From an uncultured Clostridia bacterium (GTDB taxonomy: Bacteria > Bacillota > Clostridia > Lachnospirales > Lachnospiraceae): a stretch of DNA of 64,000 nucleotides. This document shows, in pieces, positions 26,238-34,410 of the stretch (position 1 is the stretch's first letter; every line of letters begins with the position of its first letter). The stretch is taken from positions 62,001-126,000 of the forward strand of contig CANDNA010000001.1 in the NCBI GenBank assembly GCA_947385955.1, in the 5' to 3' direction. The notes beneath the pieces were generated by a model that was given only the letters and a program-made list of their open reading frames with translations, did no database searches and was not told the DNA's origin. The position numbers and the translations under genes are program-made.

Positions 26238-27347
26238 TTATTGTCTCTCTATGACTTCCAGGATCCTGTCCTGTGTCTCCGGTTCCATCCCTGCATAAAA
26301 AGGAAGGATCAAAACCTGCTTTGATAATTTTCTGGCCACCGGCACCTCTGCCCTGCCATATTTTTTCCGATAACATTTCTGGTCGGAAGCAATCGGATAA
26401 AAATATTTCCGGGCATAAATACCCTTTTCCTGCAGAACCTGATACAGCTCATCTCTGCTCACCGGACAGTCCTCCCCAAGCAGAATCGGAAAATAGGCAT
26501 AGTTTTTCTCCACATCCGGATTGTCCGTAAAAAAGTCAATGCCAGGAAGCCCTGACAGCCGTTCCCGGTATTTCTCCCATAGTTTTCTGCGGCTTTCTAT
26601 ATCCTCTGCTATATGGTTCAGGTTGCACAGGCCCATAATGGCAGAGAACTCATTCATCTTGGCATTGGCGCCCACGGATACCACCAGTTCTTCCCCCCGG
26701 ATGCCAAAATTTTTCAGATCATACAGCCTCTGATACAGTTCATGATCGGAAGATGCCACCGCACCGCCTTCAATGGTATGGAATACTTTGGTGGCATGAA
26801 AACTGAATACGGAAGCATCTCCATAATTGCCGATTCCTTTCCCTTTATACTTTACGCCAAAGGCATGGGCCGCGTCATAGATCACTTTCAGATCATAGTT
26901 GTATGCAATTTCCTCTATTTTCTCTATCCTGCCAATGTTCCCATATACATGTACCGGAACAACAGCCACAGTACGCTCCGTGATCAGCGCTTCTATTTTC
27001 GTTTCATCCATTGTCCCGTCCTCTGCCCTCACATCGCAGAATACAGGCTTTAACCGGTTCCTTACAATCGCATGGGTAGTGGAAATAAAAGTAAACGGTG
27101 TGGTAATCACTTCCGATCCTTCCGGAAATCCAAAAGACTGTATTACCAGTTCCAGCGCCATATGCCCGTTTACCATCAAAGACAATTCCGGTACATCCAG
27201 ATAACCACACAATCGTTTCTCCAGCTCTCGATGGTATTTTCCCATATTTGTCAGCCAATGGCTGTCCCACAGCGGTCTGATCGCCTCGATGTATTCCTCA
27301 TAGGGCGGCATCGACGACCGGGTTACCAACACTTTTTCATCCAGCAT
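26238..27347 (-). CDS. DegT/DnrJ/EryC1 sugar aminotransferase
   Basis: The 369-residue protein has the typical length and motifs: WLTNMGKYHRELEKRLCGYL, LSLMVNGHMALELVIQSFGF, ITTPFTFISTTHAIVRN, VAVVPVHVYGNIGRIEKIEE, LKVIYDAAHAFGVKYKGKGI, and SFHATKVFHTIEGGAVASSD with the PLP Lys. These enzymes transfer an amino group to a keto-sugar nucleotide, usually at C3 or C4. It is the second DegT-type enzyme in the operon and lacks the CBS domains of the first. It follows the GT2 gene with a 27 nt gap. Confidence 0.9.
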   Translation of the reverse strand: MLDEKVLVTRSSMPPYEEYIEAIRPLWDSHWLTNMGKYHRELEKRLCGYLDVPELSLMVNGHMALELVIQSFGFPEGSEVITTPFTFISTTHAIVRNRLKPVFCDVRAEDGTMDETKIEALITERTVAVVPVHVYGNIGRIEKIEEIAYNYDLKVIYDAAHAFGVKYKGKGIGNYGDASVFSFHATKVFHTIEGGAVASSDHELYQRLYDLKNFGIRGEELVVSVGANAKMNEFSAIMGLCNLNHIAEDIESRRKLWEKYRERLSGLPGIDFFTDNPDVEKNYAYFPILLGEDCPVSRDELYQVLQEKGIYARKYFYPIASDQKCYRKKYGRAEVPVARKLSKQVLILPFYAGMEPETQDRILEVIERQ

Positions 27348-27374
27348 GTTATGCTCCCCATTTTTCTTACTGTG

Positions 27375-28712
27375 TCAGCAGAAATTCACTTCACAGATAT
27401 CTTCCTGACGGATTCCCCTCCCCGACAGCATTTTCCTGATCTCATCCCCATAATTGATGCTGGCCACCAGATAGACAGCCTCGTCAAAACGATTTCCGGC
27501 CTCCTTCGGCCCTACGACCTGCTTTCCAAACAGCCCGCTCCCCCAGAGGCTGGGATTGCTGTCACACAGTGCTGCGATCCGATCCAGACAGCCTGCTCCC
27601 CTGCTGTAATTCAGCAGCCGGATGCCGTCACTGCCGCAGCCATACAGGACCAACTTCCTGCCGCCCTCTGTCAGCTCATGAAACCGGGCCTTTTCCGCCA
27701 TCCTGTTTGCATGAAATACACTGCCTCCCTGAAGCAGCTCTTCCAGCAGCTTTTGCTGTCCTTTCGAAAAACCGATGGCCTCATGCTGTGTTTCTCGTTT
27801 CTCCCTTTTCTGCTGCATATGTTCCTCCATCTCCTCTGCAAACCGCTCTGCAAAGGCAGGCTTCAACGTATCATCCAGCCTGTAATAAGAGGACAGGTAA
27901 CGAATAAATTTCACCCATACATAGGTAGACTCAAAGCGCTCAAATATTCCTTCCCGCTCCAGCCGTTTCCTGATAAACTCATATTCGTCGCAAATGGCAA
28001 AGAGCCTGTTCCGGTTATGGACGGAAGAACCCGGATTGTCCATCCGGTAACGGTATCCGGATACCGGCAGATAATACAGCCGCTTTGCATGCACCATCAG
28101 CAAAAACCAGAAACCATTATCCTGATAGGCGGCTCCCGGCGTTTCATTGTGACAGACAAGACCTGTTTCAAACAACTCTCTGGCAAAAATACCGGCCCAT
28201 GTGGACATATCAAACTGAAACAGCTCCTGCTGTCTGGCCGGACAGTGTACCCTGCCATAGGCATCTTCTGATGCAATGGCCTTATCAATCCACTCCCTGT
28301 TTTCCTGATCTCCGAAAAAAATCCGATAATCTGCCCTTACCACATCGGCCTCATGTTCAATGGCTGCCTGATACAGTTTTTCATACATATCCTCTGCCAC
28401 AAAATCATCCGGCTCTGCGATGGCCAGATACTTACCCCTGGCCGTCTGCATGCCCAGATTGTTGGCATATCCTGTACTGCCTTTTGTATCATCCAGGATA
28501 TGCACTCTGGCATCTCTCCCGGCATACTCCTCCAAGATTTCCCTGGTACCGTCTGTACTGCAGGCATCCACACAGATAATCTCTATTTCCTGCAGGGTCT
28601 GATGCACCAGACTTTCCATACACTCCCTTATGTAAGCTGCCGTATTAAGTACCGGCATAACAATGGAAACCCTGATTTCAGATTCTCTCTCTGCTTTTTG
28701 TTGCTTTGCCAT
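27375..28712 (-). CDS. Family 2 glycosyltransferase with C-terminal Rossmann-like module
   Basis: The ATG at 28712 follows GAGGAG. Residues 10-240 are a GT-A domain: VSIVMPVLNTAAYIRECMES, EIICVDACSTDGTREILEEY and LAIAEPDDFVAEDMYEKLY with the DD metal site. A helical region follows, and the last 100 residues are the recurring module: KLVLYGCGSDGIRLLNYSRG, IAALCDSNPSLWGSGLFG and FDEAVYLVASINYGDEI. The same module architecture is seen at the far end of the operon in the first gene of the window. It follows the GT32 gene by 1 nt. Confidence 0.87.
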   Translation of the reverse strand: MAKQQKAERESEIRVSIVMPVLNTAAYIRECMESLVHQTLQEIEIICVDACSTDGTREILEEYAGRDARVHILDDTKGSTGYANNLGMQTARGKYLAIAEPDDFVAEDMYEKLYQAAIEHEADVVRADYRIFFGDQENREWIDKAIASEDAYGRVHCPARQQELFQFDMSTWAGIFARELFETGLVCHNETPGAAYQDNGFWFLLMVHAKRLYYLPVSGYRYRMDNPGSSVHNRNRLFAICDEYEFIRKRLEREGIFERFESTYVWVKFIRYLSSYYRLDDTLKPAFAERFAEEMEEHMQQKREKRETQHEAIGFSKGQQKLLEELLQGGSVFHANRMAEKARFHELTEGGRKLVLYGCGSDGIRLLNYSRGAGCLDRIAALCDSNPSLWGSGLFGKQVVGPKEAGNRFDEAVYLVASINYGDEIRKMLSGRGIRQEDICEVNFC

Positions 28713-28713
28713 G

Positions 28714-29844
28714 TCAGCCACTCTCCTCATGTTCCAGCATACGTTTCAGGATTTTCTGATAGTTCCTGTGAGTTTCCAGTTTTTCTTCCCTCTGCCCGCC
28801 GCCTGTCCAGGACCAGTCAAATCGATGTACGCCAAACGTTTTATCCGTGGTCTGTGTCAGACCCGTAACAGAACTTCTGGGATGAAAATATTCCGACGGG
28901 AATACCGTCAGGCCCTCTATATTCTGCAGCGTACCATCCAGACGAAGCCCCGCTTCCACCAGCGGAAGAGATTCAAAATAGCCGCAGGTATCCCGGTTCA
29001 TGGAGCCGTCCGGCATACGGAAACTGATGTTTTCCCGAAACTCCAGAAGAGACTTCAGAATCGGCAGCCCCTTCCTGCATCCACTTCCACCTCCGAAATT
29101 GACGGTGGGATACTCCTCAAAGCTGGTAAACCCGTCCAGATACAGCAGTTCATCCAGGCTGCGCAAAAGTTCCACATCCGTATCCAGATAGATGCCACCA
29201 TGATGGTAGAGAAGATCAAGCCGGGCATAGTCCGGTACATATCCGTATTTCCCCGCTTCATAAGCCTGCCGCATATATTCGTTCTTGCTGATATCATAGC
29301 TGCCCTCATCCCACCTGACGATCTCATAATCAGGGCAGCATTTCTTCCAGCTTTCTATGTACTGCCGGTTTTTCTCCGGCATCTCTTTCCTGCCAAACCA
29401 GCAGTAATGAATCACTTTTGGTATTTTCTGCTCTTTTGCCTGCCATGCCCTGATATCTTCCTGCTGCTCCCGATGGTTGGTAATATGCATAATGGGCGCC
29501 ACATAACATTCTGTCTGATCCAGTTCCCGCATGGCATCCAACTGCCGTATCATAGACGCAAAATAACTGCTGGCAATCAGGAGCACGGTTCCTTCTCCAT
29601 CCACATGGCGGAGGCTTTCCGGGCCGCGAATCACAAATTCCTGCCGGTTGACGTTCACCGTTCTGCCCCACTTATCCGGGTCATTGTCCACGATCAGCGC
29701 CACCTGCCCTGTCATGCCATATTCCCTCAGCAGATAAGGAATCCAGCTCTTCAAAAGTGTACCGGCGCCAAACAATATGATCTTTTTTTTATGTTCCAAA
29801 ATATCCTTCGCGAATCGTTCCATTGGAGCATTTTTTAAAATCAC
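28714..29844 (-). CDS. GT32/OCH1-like glycosyltransferase with N-terminal Rossmann-like module
   Basis: Residues 15-115 of the 376-residue protein form the shared module (KKIILFGAGTLLKSWIPYLL, VALIVDNDPDKWGRTVNV, VLLIASSYFASMIRQLD). Residues 140-370 match the GT32 capsular or mannosyltransferase family: PKVIHYCWFGRKEMPEKNRQ, YEIVRWDEGSYDISKNEYM and YVPDYARLDLLYHHGGIYLD followed by the TDVE metal site, then EGLTVFPSEYFHP and GVHRFDWSWT. GT32 enzymes transfer Man, Gal or GalNAc-like sugars. It precedes the GT2 gene almost without a gap. Confidence 0.88.
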   Translation of the reverse strand: MILKNAPMERFAKDILEHKKKIILFGAGTLLKSWIPYLLREYGMTGQVALIVDNDPDKWGRTVNVNRQEFVIRGPESLRHVDGEGTVLLIASSYFASMIRQLDAMRELDQTECYVAPIMHITNHREQQEDIRAWQAKEQKIPKVIHYCWFGRKEMPEKNRQYIESWKKCCPDYEIVRWDEGSYDISKNEYMRQAYEAGKYGYVPDYARLDLLYHHGGIYLDTDVELLRSLDELLYLDGFTSFEEYPTVNFGGGSGCRKGLPILKSLLEFRENISFRMPDGSMNRDTCGYFESLPLVEAGLRLDGTLQNIEGLTVFPSEYFHPRSSVTGLTQTTDKTFGVHRFDWSWTGGGQREEKLETHRNYQKILKRMLEHEESG

Positions 29845-29879
29845 GGTTCTTTCTTCTCCCCTTATGCCGCTTTTACGGC

Positions 29880-31235
29880 TTATTTATCCTTTCTCCCGTC
29901 GCCCTGATACAGAATCCGATAGTTCTGGATCATAACCGGCTTTCCGGTGGTCTTATACAGCTCTACCACACTGCTCATATCCCCATAGTAAGCATCCGTA
30001 ATGGCAATCGCCCGTTCCAGATCGGCAGTATTATCAAAAATCCCTTTTTTTTCTGTCCGGTATCTGTCCACAATTGCCCTGTATCGTTTCAGCAGCATGG
30101 GCCGCATAGATCTCATCGTACTTTCCAGAAGCGGATGAGGTCTCCATAAAAGCACTACATCCGGCATCTTTTCAAACAGGCGTATGGTATCTTCTATCTT
30201 ATCCAGCGCCTTTGCTTCTATCTTCAAAAGGGATTCTATCGTCGTGTTATAAAATACCACCTTCCGATGGGAACCATTCCTGCCCCGGATGATCTGCTGC
30301 CATTCCTCCGGGATTTTTACATCTTCCCGCTGAATCCGCATCACCCTGTCAATTTTGGGCGAACCCAGTGCTATGATCTTTTCTTTTGGATCACCGAACC
30401 TTCCCCTGCAGTTATTTTCCCGTTCAAACTTCCGAAATTCCTGTATATATGTTTCTCTTACTTCGCCGGACTGGACAATCACCCGATCCGCATACAGGAT
30501 ACCGGGCAATGTGCAGAAGTGTTCCTCCACCTGATCGTTGATCGCAATGAAATACGGAATATATACCAGCATATCTGTGTACTGTTTCAGCCTTTTTGCA
30601 TAAAAATTCGGATGGATCCGGGTAACCAGATTACAGTCATCATAGGGATTGTGAATATATATGATATCTGGCCTGCGCTCCTCCACTTTATAAGACATCC
30701 AGTCTATGATCTCCACATAATCCGGATAGTCTCTGCGGCCTTCATAATGCATCTGCCCCAGACTGCCATCTCCATTCAGATCATAATAGGGAACCGGGAC
30801 ACAATAGACATCACAGCCAGAGTCCGCCTTTGCCGCCAGATAAACACTTTCCAGACTGTCCCACATAGATGCTTTGTACGGGAAAAAAACCACTTCTTTC
30901 CGTATGGGAATCTGGCCTTTTACACTGTTTTCCACTTTCAGCAGCTTTTTTTCCAACTGCCTGCAGACCCCTGCCTCGTTCACTTCATCGCCCATTCCCT
31001 CATACAGACGGTACAGCGTTTCACAATACGCCTCTATATGGGGTATCACCGGACAGTCCTCACCTTCAAACTTTTCGATTACATTTCCCAGCTCTATGGC
31101 AAATTCCTGACATTCGGCAAGCATATTACGAGCCGAAACAACATCTTTTTGCTTCAGCGTTTCCCTGATCTCTTCATGAGCGCCATTCATGCTCTTAATA
31201 AATTCCAAAATCTCCTGCTTCTGCGCCGTTCTCAT
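29880..31235 (-). CDS. CDP-glycerol glycerophosphotransferase (TagF)-like protein
   Basis: The 451-residue protein has a helical N-terminus of about 120 residues and then a GT-B-like body. The visible motifs are EVVFFPYKASMWDSLESVYL, CDVYCVPVPYYDLNGDGSL, DIIYIHNPYDDCNLVTRIHP, IIALGSPKIDRVM, KVVFYNTTIESLL, VVLLWRPHPLLESTMR and ITDAYYGDMSSVVELYKTTG. The RPHP and D-x-Y-x-D-x-S-S-V elements fit the CDP-glycerol:poly(glycerophosphate) transferase family, which moves a polyol phosphate from its CDP form. It follows an IspD-type cytidylyltransferase, a logical donor-making partner. It may transfer a polyol or a sugar phosphate other than glycerol. Confidence 0.7.
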   Translation of the reverse strand: MRTAQKQEILEFIKSMNGAHEEIRETLKQKDVVSARNMLAECQEFAIELGNVIEKFEGEDCPVIPHIEAYCETLYRLYEGMGDEVNEAGVCRQLEKKLLKVENSVKGQIPIRKEVVFFPYKASMWDSLESVYLAAKADSGCDVYCVPVPYYDLNGDGSLGQMHYEGRRDYPDYVEIIDWMSYKVEERRPDIIYIHNPYDDCNLVTRIHPNFYAKRLKQYTDMLVYIPYFIAINDQVEEHFCTLPGILYADRVIVQSGEVRETYIQEFRKFERENNCRGRFGDPKEKIIALGSPKIDRVMRIQREDVKIPEEWQQIIRGRNGSHRKVVFYNTTIESLLKIEAKALDKIEDTIRLFEKMPDVVLLWRPHPLLESTMRSMRPMLLKRYRAIVDRYRTEKKGIFDNTADLERAIAITDAYYGDMSSVVELYKTTGKPVMIQNYRILYQGDGRKDK

Positions 31236-31246
31236 ATACTTCCCCT

Positions 31247-31963
31247 TTATATTCCATAGATCTGCTGACTTTCCAACGCCTCATACAATGCCCGGATAAT
31301 ATAAAAATCAGCCGGCTCTGTGATTTTAATATTGTTTTTCGTACTGTGGATCAAATGCATGGGTTTGTGATATAAATGACACAAATGGGCAGAATCAATG
31401 CTTTTGACACCGTCTGCAAATGCAGTCTCATACAAGCCCAGAATATCCCCATAACGAAATGACTGCGGTGCTTTGGCCACATACATCTCATCTCTGGGCG
31501 GCACATCCGATATACTTTTTCCGTCTGTACTTCTGACCACACTCTCCCTGACTGCTTCGGAAGTGATCGCATTTCCGTATTTCTTTACCGCCTCTATATT
31601 CATAGAAATCAGCTCTTCATTGATCAGAGGCCGTACACCGTCATGAATCAGCACAATATCATTCTCTGAAACAAACTCCTGCATTCCCAGCAGGCCGAAA
31701 TGAATGGAATCATGCCCGGTTTTTCCGCCCGGCACAATTTTTTTCACCTTGGTAATTCCAAACCGCTTTAAAAATCCCTGCAGCTCTTCAATCCATTCCC
31801 GGATACACACGATCACCATATTATCAATTTCTTCATGGTACTCAAAATGCTCCAGTGTATAAATAATGATAGGCTTCCCATGCATCTCCAGAAACTGCTT
31901 CGGTTTTGAACGGGAATTCATCCTCTTTCCCGTCCCTCCTGCAAAAATCAGCGCCGTAGTCAT
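31247..31963 (-). CDS. IspD/TarI-family cytidylyltransferase
   Basis: The 238-residue protein has the IspD-like loop TALIFAGGTGKRMNSRSKPK, QFLEMHGKPIIIYTLEHFE, IVPGGKTGHDSIHFGLLGMQ, DIVLIHDGVRPLINEELIS and STKNNIKITEPADFYIIRAL. Both IspD and TarI (ribitol-5-phosphate cytidylyltransferase) share these. The setting, between a SIS isomerase and a TagF-like transferase, favours a CDP-polyol or CDP-sugar role over isoprenoid synthesis. The usual TarJ-type reductase partner is not seen. Start overlaps the SIS stop by ATGA. Confidence 0.85.
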   Translation of the reverse strand: MTTALIFAGGTGKRMNSRSKPKQFLEMHGKPIIIYTLEHFEYHEEIDNMVIVCIREWIEELQGFLKRFGITKVKKIVPGGKTGHDSIHFGLLGMQEFVSENDIVLIHDGVRPLINEELISMNIEAVKKYGNAITSEAVRESVVRSTDGKSISDVPPRDEMYVAKAPQSFRYGDILGLYETAFADGVKSIDSAHLCHLYHKPMHLIHSTKNNIKITEPADFYIIRALYEALESQQIYGI

Positions 31964-32535
31964 GTCTCTGTCCCGTCCTTTTCCATCAGTGCATCCACGA
32001 TCTGCTGCAAAATCAGGTTATGTATGGACTCCACGATCCCGTACTTACTGCTGGGCACATATACATTGATATCTCCCATCTGCTTCGCCCTGTTATCCGG
32101 CAAAAAACCTGTAAATGTAAGAACAGCCGCCCTTTTCTCTCTGGCGGCTCCGATTGCCCGGACGATATTGGGAGAATTTCCGGAACTGCTGATTGCCACC
32201 AGCAAATCCCCTTCTTTTGCAAGGTATCTGATCTGCTCTGCAAAAACATGCTCATATCCATAATCATTCCCCAGACAGGTGAGTACAGACTGGTCATAGA
32301 GACAGCATGTATTCATACCTCCGTTTTTCATAAAGTCGGCTGTCATATGACTGGCTATGGCACAGCTTCCTCCGTTGCCAATAAAAAAAACGCTTGTCTG
32401 ACGCATCTTATGCACGGCAAACACTTCTGTCAGACCTTCTATTCCTTCATCATACCCACACTGTTTTTCAGTGCCGTCCCAAAACTCTGTATGTTCCAGT
32501 TTTTCTATCAATTCTCTGATATACAAATTATTCAT
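31960..32535 (-). CDS. SIS-domain phosphosugar isomerase (GmhA-like), first gene of the glycan operon
   Basis: The 191-residue protein is a single SIS domain with the GmhA-like sequence FFIGNGGSCAIASHMTADFM near residue 55, LLVAISSSGNSPNIVRAIGA near residue 115 and IVESIHNLILQQIVDALMEK at the end. GmhA makes heptose-7-phosphate from sedoheptulose-7-phosphate, but no HldE or GmhB partner is present, so another ketose phosphate may be used. GGGGTAGGT precedes the ATG. I see no strong promoter just upstream, so transcription may enter from the TnpB-like gene region. Confidence 0.85.
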   Translation of the reverse strand: MNNLYIRELIEKLEHTEFWDGTEKQCGYDEGIEGLTEVFAVHKMRQTSVFFIGNGGSCAIASHMTADFMKNGGMNTCCLYDQSVLTCLGNDYGYEHVFAEQIRYLAKEGDLLVAISSSGNSPNIVRAIGAAREKRAAVLTFTGFLPDNRAKQMGDINVYVPSSKYGIVESIHNLILQQIVDALMEKDGTET

Positions 32536-32584
32536 ACCTACCCCGCATCTCTTTCATTTTGTTATTTCTTCAATTTTAAATAAG

Positions 32585-32823
32585 ACACATTGGACATCTT
32601 CCGATGTTGCAGACACCCATCTGCTTCGCTCCCCGCTACATCACGGTATCCCGTGTTCACAGGGTCCTGGCATACCCAATACGCAGGCCGCCGCAGCTCG
32701 CCCGCCTTCTAATGCCGTATCCTGTTTTTATATCATGAACGCACAAAGCAGTCCCAGGCCGTCAGGCTTTCGGTAAAACCCCGGCTCATCACCGGAATTT
32801 ATCTGTTATGCTGTTCCTATGAT
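32585..32823 (-). ncRNA. Hairpin-rich 3' region of TnpB-like gene, candidate guide (omega/reRNA-type) RNA
   Basis: Directly downstream of the TnpB-like stop there is no gene. The minus strand shows stacked short hairpins: a CACGG/CCGTG stem with a four-base loop at 32642-32655, CAGA/TCTG at 32610-32623, and ACATC/GATGT at 32594-32607, plus longer GC-rich pairing at 32670-32720. TnpB-family proteins are known to use an RNA from exactly this position, with the guide being the sequence just after the scaffold. Here the scaffold would end near 32585, about 50 nt before the first gene of the glycan operon. Boundaries are a guess from folding by eye. Confidence 0.45.
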
Positions 32824-34170
32824 CTAATAAATAACCTTTCCGTCCAGGCCCCGCTGCAGGACATTTCTGGCCGTATTGGTCTTTTCCCTGTCCGTATAGC
32901 CGCAGGCCTCACAGAAAAAAACGCCGTCCTTCCGTTTGCCCACACTGCCGCAGCCGCTGCATACTCTGCTGATGTCTTTTCCCAGAACTTCTATCAGTTC
33001 CACTGACCGTTCCTGACACTTCTGCTGCAAACGCCGCCGGATGTATCCCCGCTGCCACATAGTTACCGTATGGTTCATCTTCCGGTTCACGCCTCCTGCC
33101 TGAGGGCGTGGCAGTTTGACAATATAAATCCGCCCCGGCTGTTCTGACTGAAAAAAACGGTTCAACTCATGATTAATATAGCTGTGAATCCGTTCTTCGT
33201 ATCTGTTCTTTTTGGCGTTGTATTTTTTTCTTCCCGGATTATCCGCCCGGTTGCGGTTGTAACTGCTGGTCTGGCTCCGCATCCATTCCGAATATTCGTC
33301 CTGCATCTCCCCCAGCGCTTCTCCGTAACTGTGTCCGTTGTCCACCGTCAGCATGGTAAAAATCCCCTGTGCAAGACCCACAGTATTCTGCCAGGTTTCA
33401 TATTTCTTTGCTGTCATCTGAACAGGAATCCGGATCTCCATACGTGCCTGCTCCGGATACAGTTTGATATACAACTGTCTGTTGTACCGATTGTTGTCTG
33501 TCAGCAGTACAAAAACCCGTCTGCGCTTTTCTTTGGTGGAAATATAGATCCCGTGATCTCCGTAACGGTATGCCCGTTCCGCAATGGAAAAACCGTCTGC
33601 CACATCGGTATGCAGCATGACATGATATTTTCTCACCTGTCTGCACAGATAACGGTGCAGCCTTCCGGAATCCGTCAGTGCCGCCAGCTCTTCCTGCTTT
33701 TTTCGTATGGCTTCCGGCAGCTCTGCCGGTGTTTGCTGCAGCACCGCCGCAAATGCGTCCTTTGATTTTAATAAAAACCGAAGATAATGCTTTTCTTCTG
33801 CTGTCAGATGGATATTTCTGCCAATCAGCTCCAGAACCTTTGATCTGGTCCGGGACCACTGGCTCTTGATGTCTCCCAGGGCATCAAAGACAGCCAGATA
33901 ATAATACACAGACGGCAGGCCCAGTTGCTGCCTCAGATCCGCTTTTGTCATTTCATTCTGAATGGTATAGCCCGGATATAATTTGGAAAGGCTTCTGATC
34001 CCGCCATACCTGGCATAAACATAATTTTTTACAGTGCAATAGTCCCCGGCTACATCCAGCAGCTTCGTCATCACCTCTGCCGGAACCGGCTCTTTATTGT
34101 ACTGGCGTATCGTTTTGTACAGGGTACGCCTCTGCTCCTCCTGGGGAACAAACTGACTGTCCGCACACAT
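32824..34170 (-). CDS. tnpB: TnpB-like protein with apparently inactive RuvC site
   Basis: The ATG at 34170 is 11 bases after GGAG; a GTG at 34179 lies only 2 bases after it. The 448-residue protein ends in a zinc ribbon, CSGCGSVGKRKDGVFFCEAC (Cys404, 407, 420, 423), followed by GYTDREKTNTARNVL. The RuvC positions look changed: the GxDxG first motif reads VGLAQGIF (Ala267), the second reads IYIVKLPR rather than IxIEDL, and the third reads DREKTNTARN where D-x-N-A-A is usual. No TnpA gene is adjacent, and the C-terminal zinc ribbon is complete. I infer loss of DNA cleavage with possible retained RNA-guided binding. Alignment by eye only. Confidence 0.8.
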   Translation of the reverse strand: MCADSQFVPQEEQRRTLYKTIRQYNKEPVPAEVMTKLLDVAGDYCTVKNYVYARYGGIRSLSKLYPGYTIQNEMTKADLRQQLGLPSVYYYLAVFDALGDIKSQWSRTRSKVLELIGRNIHLTAEEKHYLRFLLKSKDAFAAVLQQTPAELPEAIRKKQEELAALTDSGRLHRYLCRQVRKYHVMLHTDVADGFSIAERAYRYGDHGIYISTKEKRRRVFVLLTDNNRYNRQLYIKLYPEQARMEIRIPVQMTAKKYETWQNTVGLAQGIFTMLTVDNGHSYGEALGEMQDEYSEWMRSQTSSYNRNRADNPGRKKYNAKKNRYEERIHSYINHELNRFFQSEQPGRIYIVKLPRPQAGGVNRKMNHTVTMWQRGYIRRRLQQKCQERSVELIEVLGKDISRVCSGCGSVGKRKDGVFFCEACGYTDREKTNTARNVLQRGLDGKVIY

Positions 34171-34271
34171 GATATTCACAGCTCCGCTTCTTTTGGGTCC
34201 CGATACAGGCCCGGTCTGTCAAATTATGTATACTTTATTTGAATGAAATCATACCGCTCAAAAACATAATC

Positions 34272-34300
34272 ATTTTACTACATTTTTATTGAAAATTCAA
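34272..34300 (-). promoter_or_regulatory. Sigma-A-type promoter for the TnpB-like gene
   Basis: On the minus strand TTGAAT (34300-34295) and TAAAAT (34277-34272) are separated by 17 bases in an A/T-rich stretch, about 100 bases before the start codon. A second TTGACA further upstream is part of a repeated TTTGACAGAC (near 34215 and 34350). With no strong promoter seen before the SIS gene, this one could also drive the glycan operon. Confidence 0.6.
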
Positions 34301-34410
34301 GGGAATTAATTTCCATACAATCATTTTACAGGTTTTCCTTCTATTGTCTGTCAAATTTTGCCGAAAGGTTTTTACCAAATAAGGTATAATTTTTTTCACT
34401 GCAGATTTCT

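Noticed and set aside
27072..28271. A 399-codon open reading frame on the plus strand
   Set aside because: It is the complement of the GT2 and DegT genes; it lacks a ribosome site and its residues show no domain. Codon usage of the minus-strand genes leaves long antisense frames here.
31247..31963. Housekeeping IspD for isoprenoid synthesis
   Set aside because: Motifs fit both IspD and TarI, but position between a SIS isomerase and TagF-like transferase favours a CDP-sugar or polyol role; kept as the weaker option.
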